This document shows, one piece after another, positions 56,213-64,000 of a stretch of DNA of 64,000 nucleotides. The stretch lies in contig NZ_BMKU01000001.1 in assembly GCF_014644495.1 (NCBI RefSeq), positions 434,001-498,000 on the forward strand. Reading direction: 5' to 3'. The DNA is from Pseudarthrobacter polychromogenes (lineage in GTDB: Bacteria > Actinomycetota > Actinomycetes > Actinomycetales > Micrococcaceae). Both the position numbers and the translations under genes were made by a program. Below the pieces are notes generated by a model. That model was not told the DNA's origin, made no database searches, and worked only from the letters and a program-made list of their open reading frames with translations. Within the stretch, counting starts at the first letter, position 1. Every line of letters starts with the position of its first letter.

Positions 56213-56485
56213 TCAGGCGCGGTTCGACGGCGGAACGTCAGTGCCGTCGGTCGGCTCGCCGGGCTGCGCCTTGGGGTGGTTGACGATGGTTCCCTCCACC
56301 GGGCCTGAAGGGTCGGTGGACTCGGGCTTGCCGTCGTTCTTCATTTCCTTGACCTCGGATTTGATGATCCGCATGGACTGTCCAAGGCTGCGCGCCATGG
56401 CCGGAAGTTTCGGTGCGGCAAAGAGAAGCAAAGCAACAACAATGATAATTACGATGGGCCAGGGGCCATCAAAGAGTCTTCCCAC
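56213..56485 (-). CDS. tatA: Sec-independent protein translocase TatA
   Basis: TatA forms the pore of the twin-arginine pathway. The 90-residue protein has one membrane helix (residues about 8-24, PIVIIIVVALLLFAAPKLP) followed by the amphipathic helix LPAMARSLGQSMRIIKSEVKEMKND and an acidic/charged tail. In this genome the membrane helix sits after a short MGRLFDGPW. tatA-tatC order with pafC/pafB upstream is conserved in actinobacteria. Confidence 0.94.
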   Translation of the reverse strand: MGRLFDGPWPIVIIIVVALLLFAAPKLPAMARSLGQSMRIIKSEVKEMKNDGKPESTDPSGPVEGTIVNHPKAQPGEPTDGTDVPPSNRA

Positions 56486-56517
56486 GGGAAATCCTTTCGT
56501 CTAAGTTCATTTTACTT

Positions 56518-56862
56518 CTAAGTAAAGTCGAGATCGCCGAGCGCCTGCGGTTGGCCCCGGTCTTTCTTGCGCTGCACTCGTCGCAGGCGGCGCATTTCCC
56601 GTCGGGACGACTTGGATGCCTCGTAATCATGTCGCATGAGCGTGGGCGAGGCAAAAACCGCCGCACCCGGCGGGGGCGTTGCAGGATCTGCAGCGTCCGG
56701 CATAGCCATGGGGCCCAGGTGCCCCAGCTTCTCGCCGGCTGCCCCCAAATCCTTGACGGTCGCCATGAACTGGCGAAACAGGCGAATGCCCAACAAGACA
56801 TAGAAGAGCAGTAAGAGCGCAACGAGCGCCACCCATATCAGGATCCAGGACCACCAAGGCAT
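56518..56862 (-). CDS. Small membrane-anchored protein next to tatA
   Basis: This 114-residue protein begins MPWWSWILIWVALVALLLL with one membrane helix (residues about 4-24) and continues with a basic/charged cytoplasmic tail (RREMRRLRRVQRKKDRG). No family recognised; a protein of this size and location is common between pafC and tatA in Micrococcaceae, so it is conserved in position. ATG 56862 is the natural start; longer in-frame sequence is antisense to pafBC. The 10-base gap to pafBC suggests cotranscription. Confidence 0.75.
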   Translation of the reverse strand: MPWWSWILIWVALVALLLLFYVLLGIRLFRQFMATVKDLGAAGEKLGHLGPMAMPDAADPATPPPGAAVFASPTLMRHDYEASKSSRREMRRLRRVQRKKDRGQPQALGDLDFT

Positions 56863-56872
56863 GCTGAGAAGT

Positions 56873-58852
56873 CTAGCCGCCGTACCTGGCCAAGGATGCC
56901 GCCAACCACCTGCGGGACGCCTCCGCCAGCTCACCTGGTGCCAGGATCCTGGCAGAACCGCCATGCTGGGCCACGAACATCGGCAGCCAGTCCGTCGTGC
57001 CGAACCGGATCTCGGCCACCAGCCCGCCGTCGGGCAACTCTGCGGTGCGTTCCGCGTAGTAGTCGTCTGCCAGCCCCCTCCCCTGCCGGGTGAGCTGGAC
57101 GGTGACAGTAGTGTCGTCGTCGCTGGCGGTGAAGAGCCTGGCAGGAACTCCTTCGGTGGGCGTGATGCCCTCCGGGACGGGAGCACCGTTCGGGTGCACT
57201 TCCTGGACACGGTCCAGGCGGAAGTTCCGGAGGCTACGCACCAGGTGGCAGTAGGCCTCGAAGTACCAGGTGTTGTCCAGCGAAAACAGGCGGAACGGGT
57301 CCACGTCGCGTTCGGTGATGGTGCCCCGCTGGGGCGAAAGGTACCGGAGGCGGAGCTGGGAGCGGGATTCGATGGCCTGCCTGACCGTGGCGTGGGTAGC
57401 AGCATCGGCGGGTGCCACTTCCGGCCCGGCAAGGGATGCCGCCCGGAGGCCTTCTTCACCCGCGGCCGCCAGCAGCTTCAGGGTCACCGATTCCAGCACG
57501 CCGCCCTCGGCCACTTCCGGCAGCCCGTTCAGGGTCTCCAGCCCGGCCAGGAGGGCGCAGGCTTCCTCCACGGTGAAGCGGACCGGTTTTGTCAGGTCCA
57601 GGTCCTGGGTGATGTAAACGTGGTCGTCGTCCCAGTGGATGTCCAGGAGATCGTCAGGGTATCCCTCCGGCAGGCCGGAGCAGATCAGGATCTGCAGGTC
57701 ATCCTCCAGCTCCTTCCTGGTGATGCCAAACCGGTCTGCCACGTCCTGGATGTGCAGGCCCTGGTTGTGCACCAGGAAGGGCACCAGCTGCAGCATCCGC
57801 TTGAGCTGGTCCTCGGACGTGCGTTTGCGGACAGCAGCGGCCCGGGCTGTGCCGAAGCTGTACGGAGGCTCAGGCTGGGCGCTGAACGCCGCAGCCGCGC
57901 GCAGCCTGCGGAGGACGGCAGCCACAAGCTCAGGCGGGGCTATGGCGTGCGCATCCGGTCCGTAAGAGGCCAGTTCCTCAGCCAGTGCCTCGGGGTCGCG
58001 GTACTGCACGGACAGCCGCTCGTAGCGGGCCTCACGCCTGCCAGCAGTGCCACCCTCCGCGGAACTGCGCCGCCGCAGGGCCAGCAGCTTTCCTTCGCGG
58101 ACGTCGACGACGGCGGTGCGCAGCGGCAGTTCAGGGAGGCGGTCCAGCTCCTGCCGGACGTTGAAGTCCGCCGGTGGCGTGTACAGCTCCTTGTCCAGGG
58201 TTGTGACAGCACTGGTGATGCGGGAAAGACGGAAGTGGCGCGGTGCTTCCCGGCCGCGGTCGTGGCCTACCAGGTACCACTGGCCAAACCGGCTGCCCAG
58301 GCCCCACGGCTCCACTGACCGCAGCTCCTCGTTGCCTGTGCTGCCTGCAAGGTATGTGAAGGTGACCGGGTGTCGGGAGTGCAGTGCAGAGACCAGGTCG
58401 TCGAAGGCCTGTCCTGCCGGCTTGATGCGGGGCTGGACGCCGGCGGGAAGGGCGACGTCGGCAAGGCGCCCTGACGCCTGGAGTTTCCGGAGGGCGCTCT
58501 GCGCGGCTGTGCCAAGGGCGGCACGCTCCCACAGCTGTGAGGCCAGGAGGAGGACAGTCCATTCGTCCGGCCCCAGCTGGACATCCGGAAGGCGGTTGGA
58601 TTCCTTGCCGATGCGGTAACGGGTGGTGGCAGGATCATCCTCGCTCCACCCCATGTCCGTCAGGGTTTCCACCTCGAACCCGAACTGGCGCAGGTCGTTT
58701 TTGTCCCGCTCGAACATCCGGCCGAAAGCCACGTCATTGCCTGAAGAATCGTGGTAGACCTTTTCGCGCAGCTCACTGCGGCGCAGCCCATACCGGGTGT
58801 TCAGGAGTGCGATCAGCAGGTTGAGGAGGCGTTCAGTTCGGGATACGGGCAC
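56873..58852 (-). CDS. pafBC: PafB-PafC fusion, WYL-domain transcription activator (PafBC)
   Basis: This 659-residue fusion of two WYL regulators normally encoded separately. The first half (residues 1-about 340) has a winged helix (VPVSRTERLLNLLIALLNT, YGLRRSELREKVYHD) and a WYL domain (HPVTFTYLAGS, QWYLVGHDRGREAPRHFRLSRI). The second half (from about residue 350, LKRMLQLVPFLVHNQG, IQDVADRFGITRKELEDDL) repeats the architecture with another WYL domain (SQLRLRYLSPQRG). PafBC is the main SOS-independent DNA-damage activator in mycobacteria; its promoters carry a RecA-NDp motif. Start GTG 58852 lacks a clear Shine-Dalgarno. A terminator upstream separates it from fkbp. Confidence 0.92.
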   Translation of the reverse strand: MPVSRTERLLNLLIALLNTRYGLRRSELREKVYHDSSGNDVAFGRMFERDKNDLRQFGFEVETLTDMGWSEDDPATTRYRIGKESNRLPDVQLGPDEWTVLLLASQLWERAALGTAAQSALRKLQASGRLADVALPAGVQPRIKPAGQAFDDLVSALHSRHPVTFTYLAGSTGNEELRSVEPWGLGSRFGQWYLVGHDRGREAPRHFRLSRITSAVTTLDKELYTPPADFNVRQELDRLPELPLRTAVVDVREGKLLALRRRSSAEGGTAGRREARYERLSVQYRDPEALAEELASYGPDAHAIAPPELVAAVLRRLRAAAAFSAQPEPPYSFGTARAAAVRKRTSEDQLKRMLQLVPFLVHNQGLHIQDVADRFGITRKELEDDLQILICSGLPEGYPDDLLDIHWDDDHVYITQDLDLTKPVRFTVEEACALLAGLETLNGLPEVAEGGVLESVTLKLLAAAGEEGLRAASLAGPEVAPADAATHATVRQAIESRSQLRLRYLSPQRGTITERDVDPFRLFSLDNTWYFEAYCHLVRSLRNFRLDRVQEVHPNGAPVPEGITPTEGVPARLFTASDDDTTVTVQLTRQGRGLADDYYAERTAELPDGGLVAEIRFGTTDWLPMFVAQHGGSARILAPGELAEASRRWLAASLARYGG

Positions 58853-58890
58853 TCTGGCTACGTTACTAAAGTCCGCGGCGGAACGCAGAA

Positions 58891-58933
58891 AGCGCGGCAG
58901 CACCAGGATTTTGCGTCCTGGTGCTGCCGCGCT
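58891..58933. terminator. Terminator between fkbp and pafBC
   Basis: An 18-bp perfect inverted repeat (AGCGCGGCAGCACCAGGA and complement) with a 7-base loop containing TTTT. It lies downstream of the FKBP gene on the minus strand and upstream of pafBC, so pafBC should have its own promoter between 58852 and 58891. Confidence 0.85.
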
Positions 58934-58956
58934 TCTAACGCTACCGGTAATCCTTT

Positions 58957-59352
58957 TTAGCGGACTCCGACGAGGTCCACCACGAATATCAGGGCTTCGT
59001 TCGGAGCGATGGCTCCGCCGGCGCCGCGGGAGCCGTAGGCCAGCTCCGAGGGGATCTCCAGGCGGCGGCGGCCGCCCACCTTCATGCCCAGCAGGCCCTG
59101 GTCCCAGCCCTGGATGACCTGGCCGACGCCAACGCGGAAGTCCAGCGGGGCGCCCCGGCCCCAGGAGGCGTCGAACTCTTCGCCGGTGGACCAGGCTACG
59201 CCGACGTAGTGGGTGGAAACGGTGTCGCCGGCTTTGGCTTCGCGTCCGTCGCCCTCAATGAGGTCGGTGATGACCAGTTCCGTGGGGACATCACCCTCCG
59301 GGAAGTCGATCTCGGGCTTCTGGCGGTCGAATTCACGCTGTCCGAATGACAT
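58957..59352 (-). CDS. FKBP-type peptidyl-prolyl cis-trans isomerase
   Basis: This 131-residue protein has a single FKBP domain (residues about 25-131): GDTVSTHYVGVAWSTGEEFDASW, FRVGVGQVIQGWDQGLLGM, VGGRRRLEIPSELAYG, and the end NEALIFVVDLVGV. It is probably cytoplasmic; no signal peptide. ATG 59352 has AAAGGAGC upstream. It is the second of two FKBP genes in a row between pafA and pafBC, a conserved actinobacterial arrangement. Confidence 0.95.
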   Translation of the reverse strand: MSFGQREFDRQKPEIDFPEGDVPTELVITDLIEGDGREAKAGDTVSTHYVGVAWSTGEEFDASWGRGAPLDFRVGVGQVIQGWDQGLLGMKVGGRRRLEIPSELAYGSRGAGGAIAPNEALIFVVDLVGVR

Positions 59353-59460
59353 GGTTGCTCCTTTGATGTCTGTGCTGCTTTTATCTGTGCGGCTGGTTGA
59401 TGCAGCCGCGGACCGGCCGCGGCAGGGCGGCAACCGGTGGTGCTTCGCCTGTAAGTGTTG

Positions 59461-60477
59461 CTACTTAGCCCCGAGGATGTCCACTACGAACACCAAATCT
59501 CCCTTGGCCTCACCCTGTCCAGCGTCGCCGTAGGCAAGATCCTTGGGGATGACCAGGAGGACGCGGGAACCTACCGTCTTGCCGGCAAGGCCCTGGGTCC
59601 AGCCCTTGATGACACCGGTGAGCGGAAAGCTTGCGGGTTCGCCGCGGTCAAAGCTCGAGTCGAATTTGGTGCCGCCCTCAAGGGTGACGCCCACGTAGTT
59701 CACGGTGAGGGTGTCGGATTCCTTCACGGTGGCGCCGGTGCCCTTGATGAGGTCCTGGGAAACCAGGGCCGTCGGGGCAGCCACACCCTCGACGTTGATC
59801 TCGGGGACGCCGTCCTTTTCGGACACGGTGGGCAGTCCCGCCGGCGGGGTGACGGTCTCGCCCTCGGGCTTTTCCAGTACGGGCGCCACGTCCTCGGCGG
59901 ACAGGACCTTGATAATCAGCAACTGCGTGGGCTGGGCGGCGGCGGAGGGGCTGGGGCTGGCCCCGTCCGAGGGGCTCGGGGCACTCTGCTGTCCGGGGAC
60001 AGCGAGGGCCAGGCTGGAGCCCACCTTGGCGCCAACGAACGCGTTGTAGATGACTTCGCTGCTGGTCTTCAGTTCGTCGTTGAGCTCAAGGGGTTCGGGC
60101 TCGCCGGGAAAAGTGTCCTCAAGGGTACTTCCGTCAGTGCCGTTGAGGGCCAGAATGGAGATGTTGGCGACCTGGTTTGCCTTTACCGTCTCGCCGCTAC
60201 CCTCGGTGATGACCTTGATGGTGGGTTCTGCCACTTCCAATGGCTTGGTGAATTCCACGCCGGGGGCTTTCTTGTCCCCGTTGTCGGTCAGTTTGAGGGA
60301 GTCGAACTTGGCAGTCTCGCCGGCGGATACGCTGGTGGGTTCCGGCTCTGCGGTTGAACCGCCGCAGGCGGTCAGCAGCAGCAGACCGGGAAGAAGGATT
60401 GCTAGTAGTCGGCGCACGTAAGAAAACTTTCGTCGGGGCAGGGTGGATGCGATGTTCCGCATGGCAACGGCCGGCAT
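59461..60477 (-). CDS. FKBP-type peptidyl-prolyl isomerase lipoprotein
   Basis: This 338-residue predicted lipoprotein has a signal sequence (VRRLLAILLPGLLLLTAC, lipobox LTAC) with a long n-region, then a degenerate FKBP-like domain (residues about 85-195) interrupted by a Ser/Pro linker (APSPSDGASPSPSAAA), and a C-terminal intact FKBP domain (VNYVGVTLEGGTKFDSSFDRG, FPLTGVIKGWTQGLAG, LVIPKDLAYG). ATG 60477 is chosen because AAAGGGA lies 7 bases upstream; GTG 60417 is another possibility giving a shorter signal peptide. Confidence 0.92.
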   Translation of the reverse strand: MPAVAMRNIASTLPRRKFSYVRRLLAILLPGLLLLTACGGSTAEPEPTSVSAGETAKFDSLKLTDNGDKKAPGVEFTKPLEVAEPTIKVITEGSGETVKANQVANISILALNGTDGSTLEDTFPGEPEPLELNDELKTSSEVIYNAFVGAKVGSSLALAVPGQQSAPSPSDGASPSPSAAAQPTQLLIIKVLSAEDVAPVLEKPEGETVTPPAGLPTVSEKDGVPEINVEGVAAPTALVSQDLIKGTGATVKESDTLTVNYVGVTLEGGTKFDSSFDRGEPASFPLTGVIKGWTQGLAGKTVGSRVLLVIPKDLAYGDAGQGEAKGDLVFVVDILGAK

Positions 60478-60528
60478 CGCGGGGTCCCTTTAAAGGGCCC
60501 TATCCAGAATAGCCCCTGAAGCTGGGTG

Positions 60529-61893
60529 TCAGCCCATAGACTCAAGGAGGGCATCCACGCGCTCATCGACGCTGCGGAAGGGGTCCTTGCACAGGATTGT
60601 CTGGTGTGCCCGGTCGTTCAGCTTCAGGTGGACCCAGTCCACGGTGTAGTCCCGTCCCAGTTCCTGTGCGCGGCGAACAAAGTCTCCGCGGAGCTTGGCA
60701 CGTGTGGTCTGCGGGGGGACGTCCACAGCGTCCTTGATGACTGTATCGTCCACGATCCGGCGCACCGCACCGCGTGACTGCAGCAGGTAATAGAGGCCGC
60801 GGCTGCGGGAGATGTCATGGTAGGTAAGGTCCAGCTGGGCTATCCGGGGGGCGTCCAGCCCCAGGCCGTGCCGTTCACGGTACTTGTCCATGAGCTTCTT
60901 CTTGATGGCCCAGTCGATTTCGGTGTCGATCCCGCGGAAGTCACCGCTTTCGATGGCCGTGAGTGTCCGCTCCCAAAGGTCGAGGATGAGCGGAACGTGC
61001 GGGTTGTGGGGGCCGTGCTCCTTCACGAATGCCGTGACCTTGGTCAGGTACTCCTGCTGGATTTCGAGTGCGGTGAGCTGGCGTCCGTTGGCAAGGCGGA
61101 CCAATGCCCGGCCGCTGAGGTCATGCGAGATCTCGCGGATGCTGCGGATGGGGTTTTCCATCCTCATGTCGCGCATGATCACGCCTGCCTCGATCATGCG
61201 CAGGACCAGGTCCACGGTGCCGATCTTCATCAGGGCCGTGGCTTCGGACATGTTCGAGTCCCCCACAATGACGTGGAGGCGGCGGTAGAACTCTGCGTCA
61301 GCATGCGGCTCGTCGCGTGTGTTGATGATGGGACGCGACCTGGTGGTGGCAGAGGAAACGCCCTCCCAGATGTGGTCGGCCCGCTGGGAGAACGCGTACG
61401 TTGCGCCGTGGGGCGTCTTCAGGATCTTTCCGGCGCCGGCTATCAGCTGGCGGGTAACCAGGAACGGGATCAGGATCTCGGCGAGCCGGGAGAACTCGCC
61501 GCGGCGCGGAATGAGGTAGTTCTCGTGGCTGCCGTAGGAGTTTCCGGCGGAATCGGTGTTGTTCTTGAAGAGGTACACCGTTCCGTTGAAGCCTTCGGCT
61601 GCGAGCCGGGCCTGCGCCTCGTCCACGAGGTCGTCCAGGATCAGCTCGCCCGCCCTGTCGTGGGCGATGAGCTGCGCCAGGTCGTCGCATTCGGCGGTGG
61701 CGTATTCCGGGTGGGATCCCACATCGAGGTAGAGCCTGGAGCCGTTGGTCAGGAACACATTGGATGAACGCCCCCAGCTGACCACCTTGCGGAAGAGGTA
61801 GCGGGCCACTTCCTCGGGGGCGAGGGGCCTCGAGTCCGGGCTCGAATATGAGATCCCGAATTCGGTTTCGATGCCGAAGATCCTCTTGTCCAT
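60529..61893 (-). CDS. pafA: Pup-protein ligase PafA
   Basis: PafA attaches Pup through its C-terminal Glu/Gln to lysines of target proteins. The 454-residue carboxylate-amine ligase has the conserved [11 protein letters not shown] at the start, [33 protein letters not shown], and [26 protein letters not shown] [17 protein letters not shown] 61893 has AGGAGGAC 9 bases upstream. It follows prcA after 13 bp, so Pup, proteasome and ligase are cotranscribed. Confidence 0.97.
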   Translation of the reverse strand: MDKRIFGIETEFGISYSSPDSRPLAPEEVARYLFRKVVSWGRSSNVFLTNGSRLYLDVGSHPEYATAECDDLAQLIAHDRAGELILDDLVDEAQARLAAEGFNGTVYLFKNNTDSAGNSYGSHENYLIPRRGEFSRLAEILIPFLVTRQLIAGAGKILKTPHGATYAFSQRADHIWEGVSSATTRSRPIINTRDEPHADAEFYRRLHVIVGDSNMSEATALMKIGTVDLVLRMIEAGVIMRDMRMENPIRSIREISHDLSGRALVRLANGRQLTALEIQQEYLTKVTAFVKEHGPHNPHVPLILDLWERTLTAIESGDFRGIDTEIDWAIKKKLMDKYRERHGLGLDAPRIAQLDLTYHDISRSRGLYYLLQSRGAVRRIVDDTVIKDAVDVPPQTTRAKLRGDFVRRAQELGRDYTVDWVHLKLNDRAHQTILCKDPFRSVDERVDALLESMG

Positions 61894-61906
61894 GTGTCCA
61901 GTCCTC

Positions 61907-62617
61907 CTAGGCCAGCAGTGCAGTGATGTCCGCGTCGTTGAGCCGGCGGAAGGCGCGCCTGGACCCGCGCATGGTTTCTGATTGCCGGTCCAGGACTGCC
62001 ACTTCCAGCGCGCCAGCCGGAAGTGATTTCGCCTGTTCTTCCGCTTCTGCCGGGGGAACCAGGCCGTTGATGGCAAGGCGCACTGCGTCTGCGAAGTTCA
62101 GGGAGCCGCGCCAGCCCTGTCCAATGACAGAGGAGACTTTGTCCGCCTGGCCGCCCATCACAACAAAGGAGTGTTCATCCGCGATGGAGCCGTCAAAGGT
62201 CAGCCGGTAGAGGTGGTCTTCTGCCTGGGTGGCGCCGACCTCGGCCACCGCCAGCTCCACCTCGAAGGGCTTTTGTTCCGCTGTGAACACCGCTCCGAGG
62301 CTCTGCGCGTAGACGCTTGCCAGTCCCCTTGCCGTGACGTCCTCCCGGTCGTAGGAGTACCCGCGCACATCGGCGTAGCGGACACCGGCCTGGCGGAGGC
62401 TTTCGAACTCGTTGTATTTTCCGACGGCGGCGAAGGCGATTTTGTCGTAGATCTCGCCGATCTTATGCAGGGACGGTGAAGGGTTCTCGGCGACGAGGGC
62501 GATTCCGTCCTCGCAGCTGATGACCACGACGGACCTGCCGCGGGCAATGCCTTTGCGGGCAAAATCCGCGCGGTCCTTCATCAGCTGTTCGGGTGAAACA
62601 TAGAACTGCTGTGTCAT
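61907..62617 (-). CDS. prcA: Proteasome subunit alpha
   Basis: This non-catalytic alpha-ring subunit gates the 20S proteasome. The 236-residue protein has the N-terminal gating segment [27 protein letters not shown], then the alpha-type fold ([40 protein letters not shown]). Lacks a catalytic Thr. The ATG is 1 base after the prcB stop. Confidence 0.97.
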   Translation of the reverse strand: MTQQFYVSPEQLMKDRADFARKGIARGRSVVVISCEDGIALVAENPSPSLHKIGEIYDKIAFAAVGKYNEFESLRQAGVRYADVRGYSYDREDVTARGLASVYAQSLGAVFTAEQKPFEVELAVAEVGATQAEDHLYRLTFDGSIADEHSFVVMGGQADKVSSVIGQGWRGSLNFADAVRLAINGLVPPAEAEEQAKSLPAGALEVAVLDRQSETMRGSRRAFRRLNDADITALLA

Positions 62618-62618
62618 C

Positions 62619-63440
62619 TCAGGCCTCCCGTCCAGCGATGGTCCGCGCCTCGATCACGTTCCGCGATGCTGCAGCCAGCTCGCTTTCAGGCACCCGCCGC
62701 GCGCCCGAACTGTCCACGGTGTAGATGACAGGCCACAACTGCCGCACCGTGTCGGGACCGCCGGTGGCGGAGTCGTCGTCGGCCGCGTCGTAGAGGGATT
62801 CAACCGCGACGGCGACGGCGTCGGCGGCCGTGAGGTTGGGCCGCCAGAGCTTCTTCAGGGCACCGCGGGCAAAAACCGAACCGGATCCAACAGTGTGGTG
62901 TTCACGTTCCTCGTACCGGCCGCCGGTGACGTCATAGGAGAAGAGCCTGCCAACACCGGCGCTGGTGTCGAATCCGGCAAAGAGGGGCACAACAGCGAGT
63001 CCCTGCATCGCAAGGGGAAGGTTGCCCCGGATCATGGCGCCCAGCCTGTTGGCCTTGCCTTCAAGGCTGAGGAGCGTGCCCTCGATTTTCTCGTAGTGCT
63101 CAAGCTCCACCTGGAACAACCTGGTCAGGTCGATGGCGATTCCCGCTGTCCCGGCGATCCCCAGGACGGAATAGTGGTCGGCGGGGAAGACCTTTTCGAT
63201 GCGCCTGCTGGCTATGACGTTGCCCATGGTGGCGCGCCTGTCCCCCGCCATCAGCACACCGCCGTCGTAACTCATGGCCACGATGGTGGTGGCATGCGGA
63301 ACCTGCAAGGGGGCAGCCGCCGGCACGCCTGCCTGGAGGGACCGGCCATACGGAAGAAGCTCCGGCCGGTCCCGTTGCAGGTGTTCGGTAAATGACGAGG
63401 TGGCGTTGGCGGCTACCTGGTTGGCGGTTGATTCCTGCAC
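62619..63440 (-). CDS. prcB: Proteasome subunit beta
   Basis: This 273-residue catalytic subunit has a propeptide of about 50 residues; cleavage before Thr51 ([13 protein letters not shown]) gives the active N-terminal threonine. The catalytic-lysine position is in [11 protein letters not shown], and the conserved GDRRATMGN is present. ATG 63440 is the start. Confidence 0.97.
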   Translation of the reverse strand: MQESTANQVAANATSSFTEHLQRDRPELLPYGRSLQAGVPAAAPLQVPHATTIVAMSYDGGVLMAGDRRATMGNVIASRRIEKVFPADHYSVLGIAGTAGIAIDLTRLFQVELEHYEKIEGTLLSLEGKANRLGAMIRGNLPLAMQGLAVVPLFAGFDTSAGVGRLFSYDVTGGRYEEREHHTVGSGSVFARGALKKLWRPNLTAADAVAVAVESLYDAADDDSATGGPDTVRQLWPVIYTVDSSGARRVPESELAAASRNVIEARTIAGREA

Positions 63441-63521
63441 TCATGCACTCCTTGAACGTGGTCCTTCAACGTCGGTACAGATTCGGGCCTTCCGCGGCTT
63501 CCGCCAGCCTCCGAATCCGGG

Positions 63522-63725
63522 TTACTGACCGCCCTTTTGGACGAACGCCCGGACGAACTCTTCAGCATTGGATTCGAGGACGCCGTCGATCTCATCGAGG
63601 AGGTCGTCGACGCCTTCAGTCGATGCTGATGCCTGTGCCTCCGGCGGCGCCGGCGGTGCCTCAGGAATGTCCTCTTCGACCTGGCTGTCGCGCGATTGCG
63701 GCTGCTGCTGCTCCTGGCCTGCCAT
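63522..63725 (-). CDS. pup: Prokaryotic ubiquitin-like protein Pup
   Basis: This 67-residue disordered protein is the tag for proteasomal degradation. It has the N-terminal Gln-rich segment MAGQEQQQPQSRD, an acidic helix (VDDLLDEIDGVLESNAEEFVRAFVQKGG) and the C-terminal GGQ that Dop deamidates to GGE. AGGAGGGG lies upstream of the start (reverse strand). Confidence 0.98.
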   Translation of the reverse strand: MAGQEQQQPQSRDSQVEEDIPEAPPAPPEAQASASTEGVDDLLDEIDGVLESNAEEFVRAFVQKGGQ

Positions 63726-63810
63726 TGTTACCCCTCCTTATATCCGTCATCGGATCCGGCGGATCCTCCGATATGCCCATCCTGCCACGGTGTGGGCTTC
63801 CGGTGGCGGT

Positions 63811-64000
63811 TTATGCCGCAGGCGGAGCGTTATGTCCCAAAAGCTCTGCCAGGAACGGTCCCGCCTCCCGGTAGCTTTCGAATAACGCTCCGGTCAGGGC
63901 TTTGGTTCCCCGGAGTGGCTCCCTGGTGGGTACACGCTGGAGCCGCCCGTAACCCGGAACGTCGAAGATGACGGAGTCCCAGCTGGCGCCCACCACATCC
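63811..64000 (-). CDS. dop: Pup deamidase/depupylase Dop, C-terminal end
   Basis: The frame runs off the right edge of the window. The visible C-terminus has SWDSVIFDVPGYGRLQRVPT, REPLRGTKALTGALFES, AGPFLAELLGHN, the end typical of Dop in actinobacterial pup loci. Dop deamidates PupGGQ to PupGGE and removes Pup from substrates. Its position upstream of pup matches the usual dop-pup-prcB-prcA order. Confidence 0.9.
   Translation of the reverse strand, partial: DVVGASWDSVIFDVPGYGRLQRVPTREPLRGTKALTGALFESYREAGPFLAELLGHNAPPAA

Overview
This is a 64-kb stretch of chromosome from a high-GC actinobacterium. It most resembles the Arthrobacter/Pseudarthrobacter group (Micrococcaceae). The evidence is the complete Pup-proteasome locus with pafB and pafC fused into one gene, an actinobacterial bcc-aa3 respiratory gene set, RbpA, a CIRCE-controlled hrcA-dnaJ pair, an actinobacterial leucine leader peptide upstream of leuA, and frequent GTG/TTG starts. 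Most of the window is conserved housekeeping sequence. I saw no tRNA, rRNA, insertion sequence, prophage or CRISPR array. Names rest on motifs and family recognition by eye; no database search was run.

Layout. 1-14.0 kb: translation, stress and ribosome assembly genes (lepA 3' end, hemW, DUF4870, DUF3097, CIRCE-hrcA-dnaJ-rsmE, a GerMN lipoprotein, phoH-ybeY-CBS protein-era, an LCP-family cell-wall ligase). 14.1-25.7 kb: M13 peptidase, leuL/leuA, recO, uppS, two tandem alpha/beta hydrolases, pyrD, a DUF3043 membrane protein, an M20 dipeptidase and an ErpA-type Fe-S carrier. 25.9-34.7 kb: terminal respiration (ctaC-ctaD-ctaF and ctaE-qcrC-qcrA-qcrB), interrupted by a PTS HPr gene and a divergent GntR/DasR-like regulator that share a dre-type operator. 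34.8-37.4 kb: trpD and small genes, including a divergent pair that share an identical promoter-like arm. 37.4-45.9 kb: the accessory part. It holds a hydrolase remnant, a SARP regulator, a frameshifted metzincin protease, a large lipase-like hydrolase, and a type III polyketide synthase-methyltransferase-FAD monooxygenase operon. 45.9-50.6 kb: peptide deformylase, an RlmA-like methyltransferase, NfeD/SPFH membrane proteins, rbpA, and polyprenol-phosphate mannose synthase. 50.7-64 kb: amidohydrolase, Ski2-like helicase, tatC-tatA, PafBC fusion, two FKBP prolyl isomerases, pafA-prcA-prcB-pup, and the 3' end of dop.

The most interesting signals are regulatory. Between the frameshifted metzincin gene and the lipase-like gene (40131-40205) lie two mirrored pairs of heptamer direct repeats with 11-bp periodicity, each about 8-9 bp from a -10-like hexamer. 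This is the architecture of SARP binding sites, and a SARP gene lies 1.5 kb away, which suggests a small SARP-controlled protease/lipase module. Other clear signals are the leucine attenuator with a stem overlapping the leader peptide, a dre site at the HPr/DasR-like intergene, and tandem housekeeping plus SigR/SigH-type promoters for rbpA.
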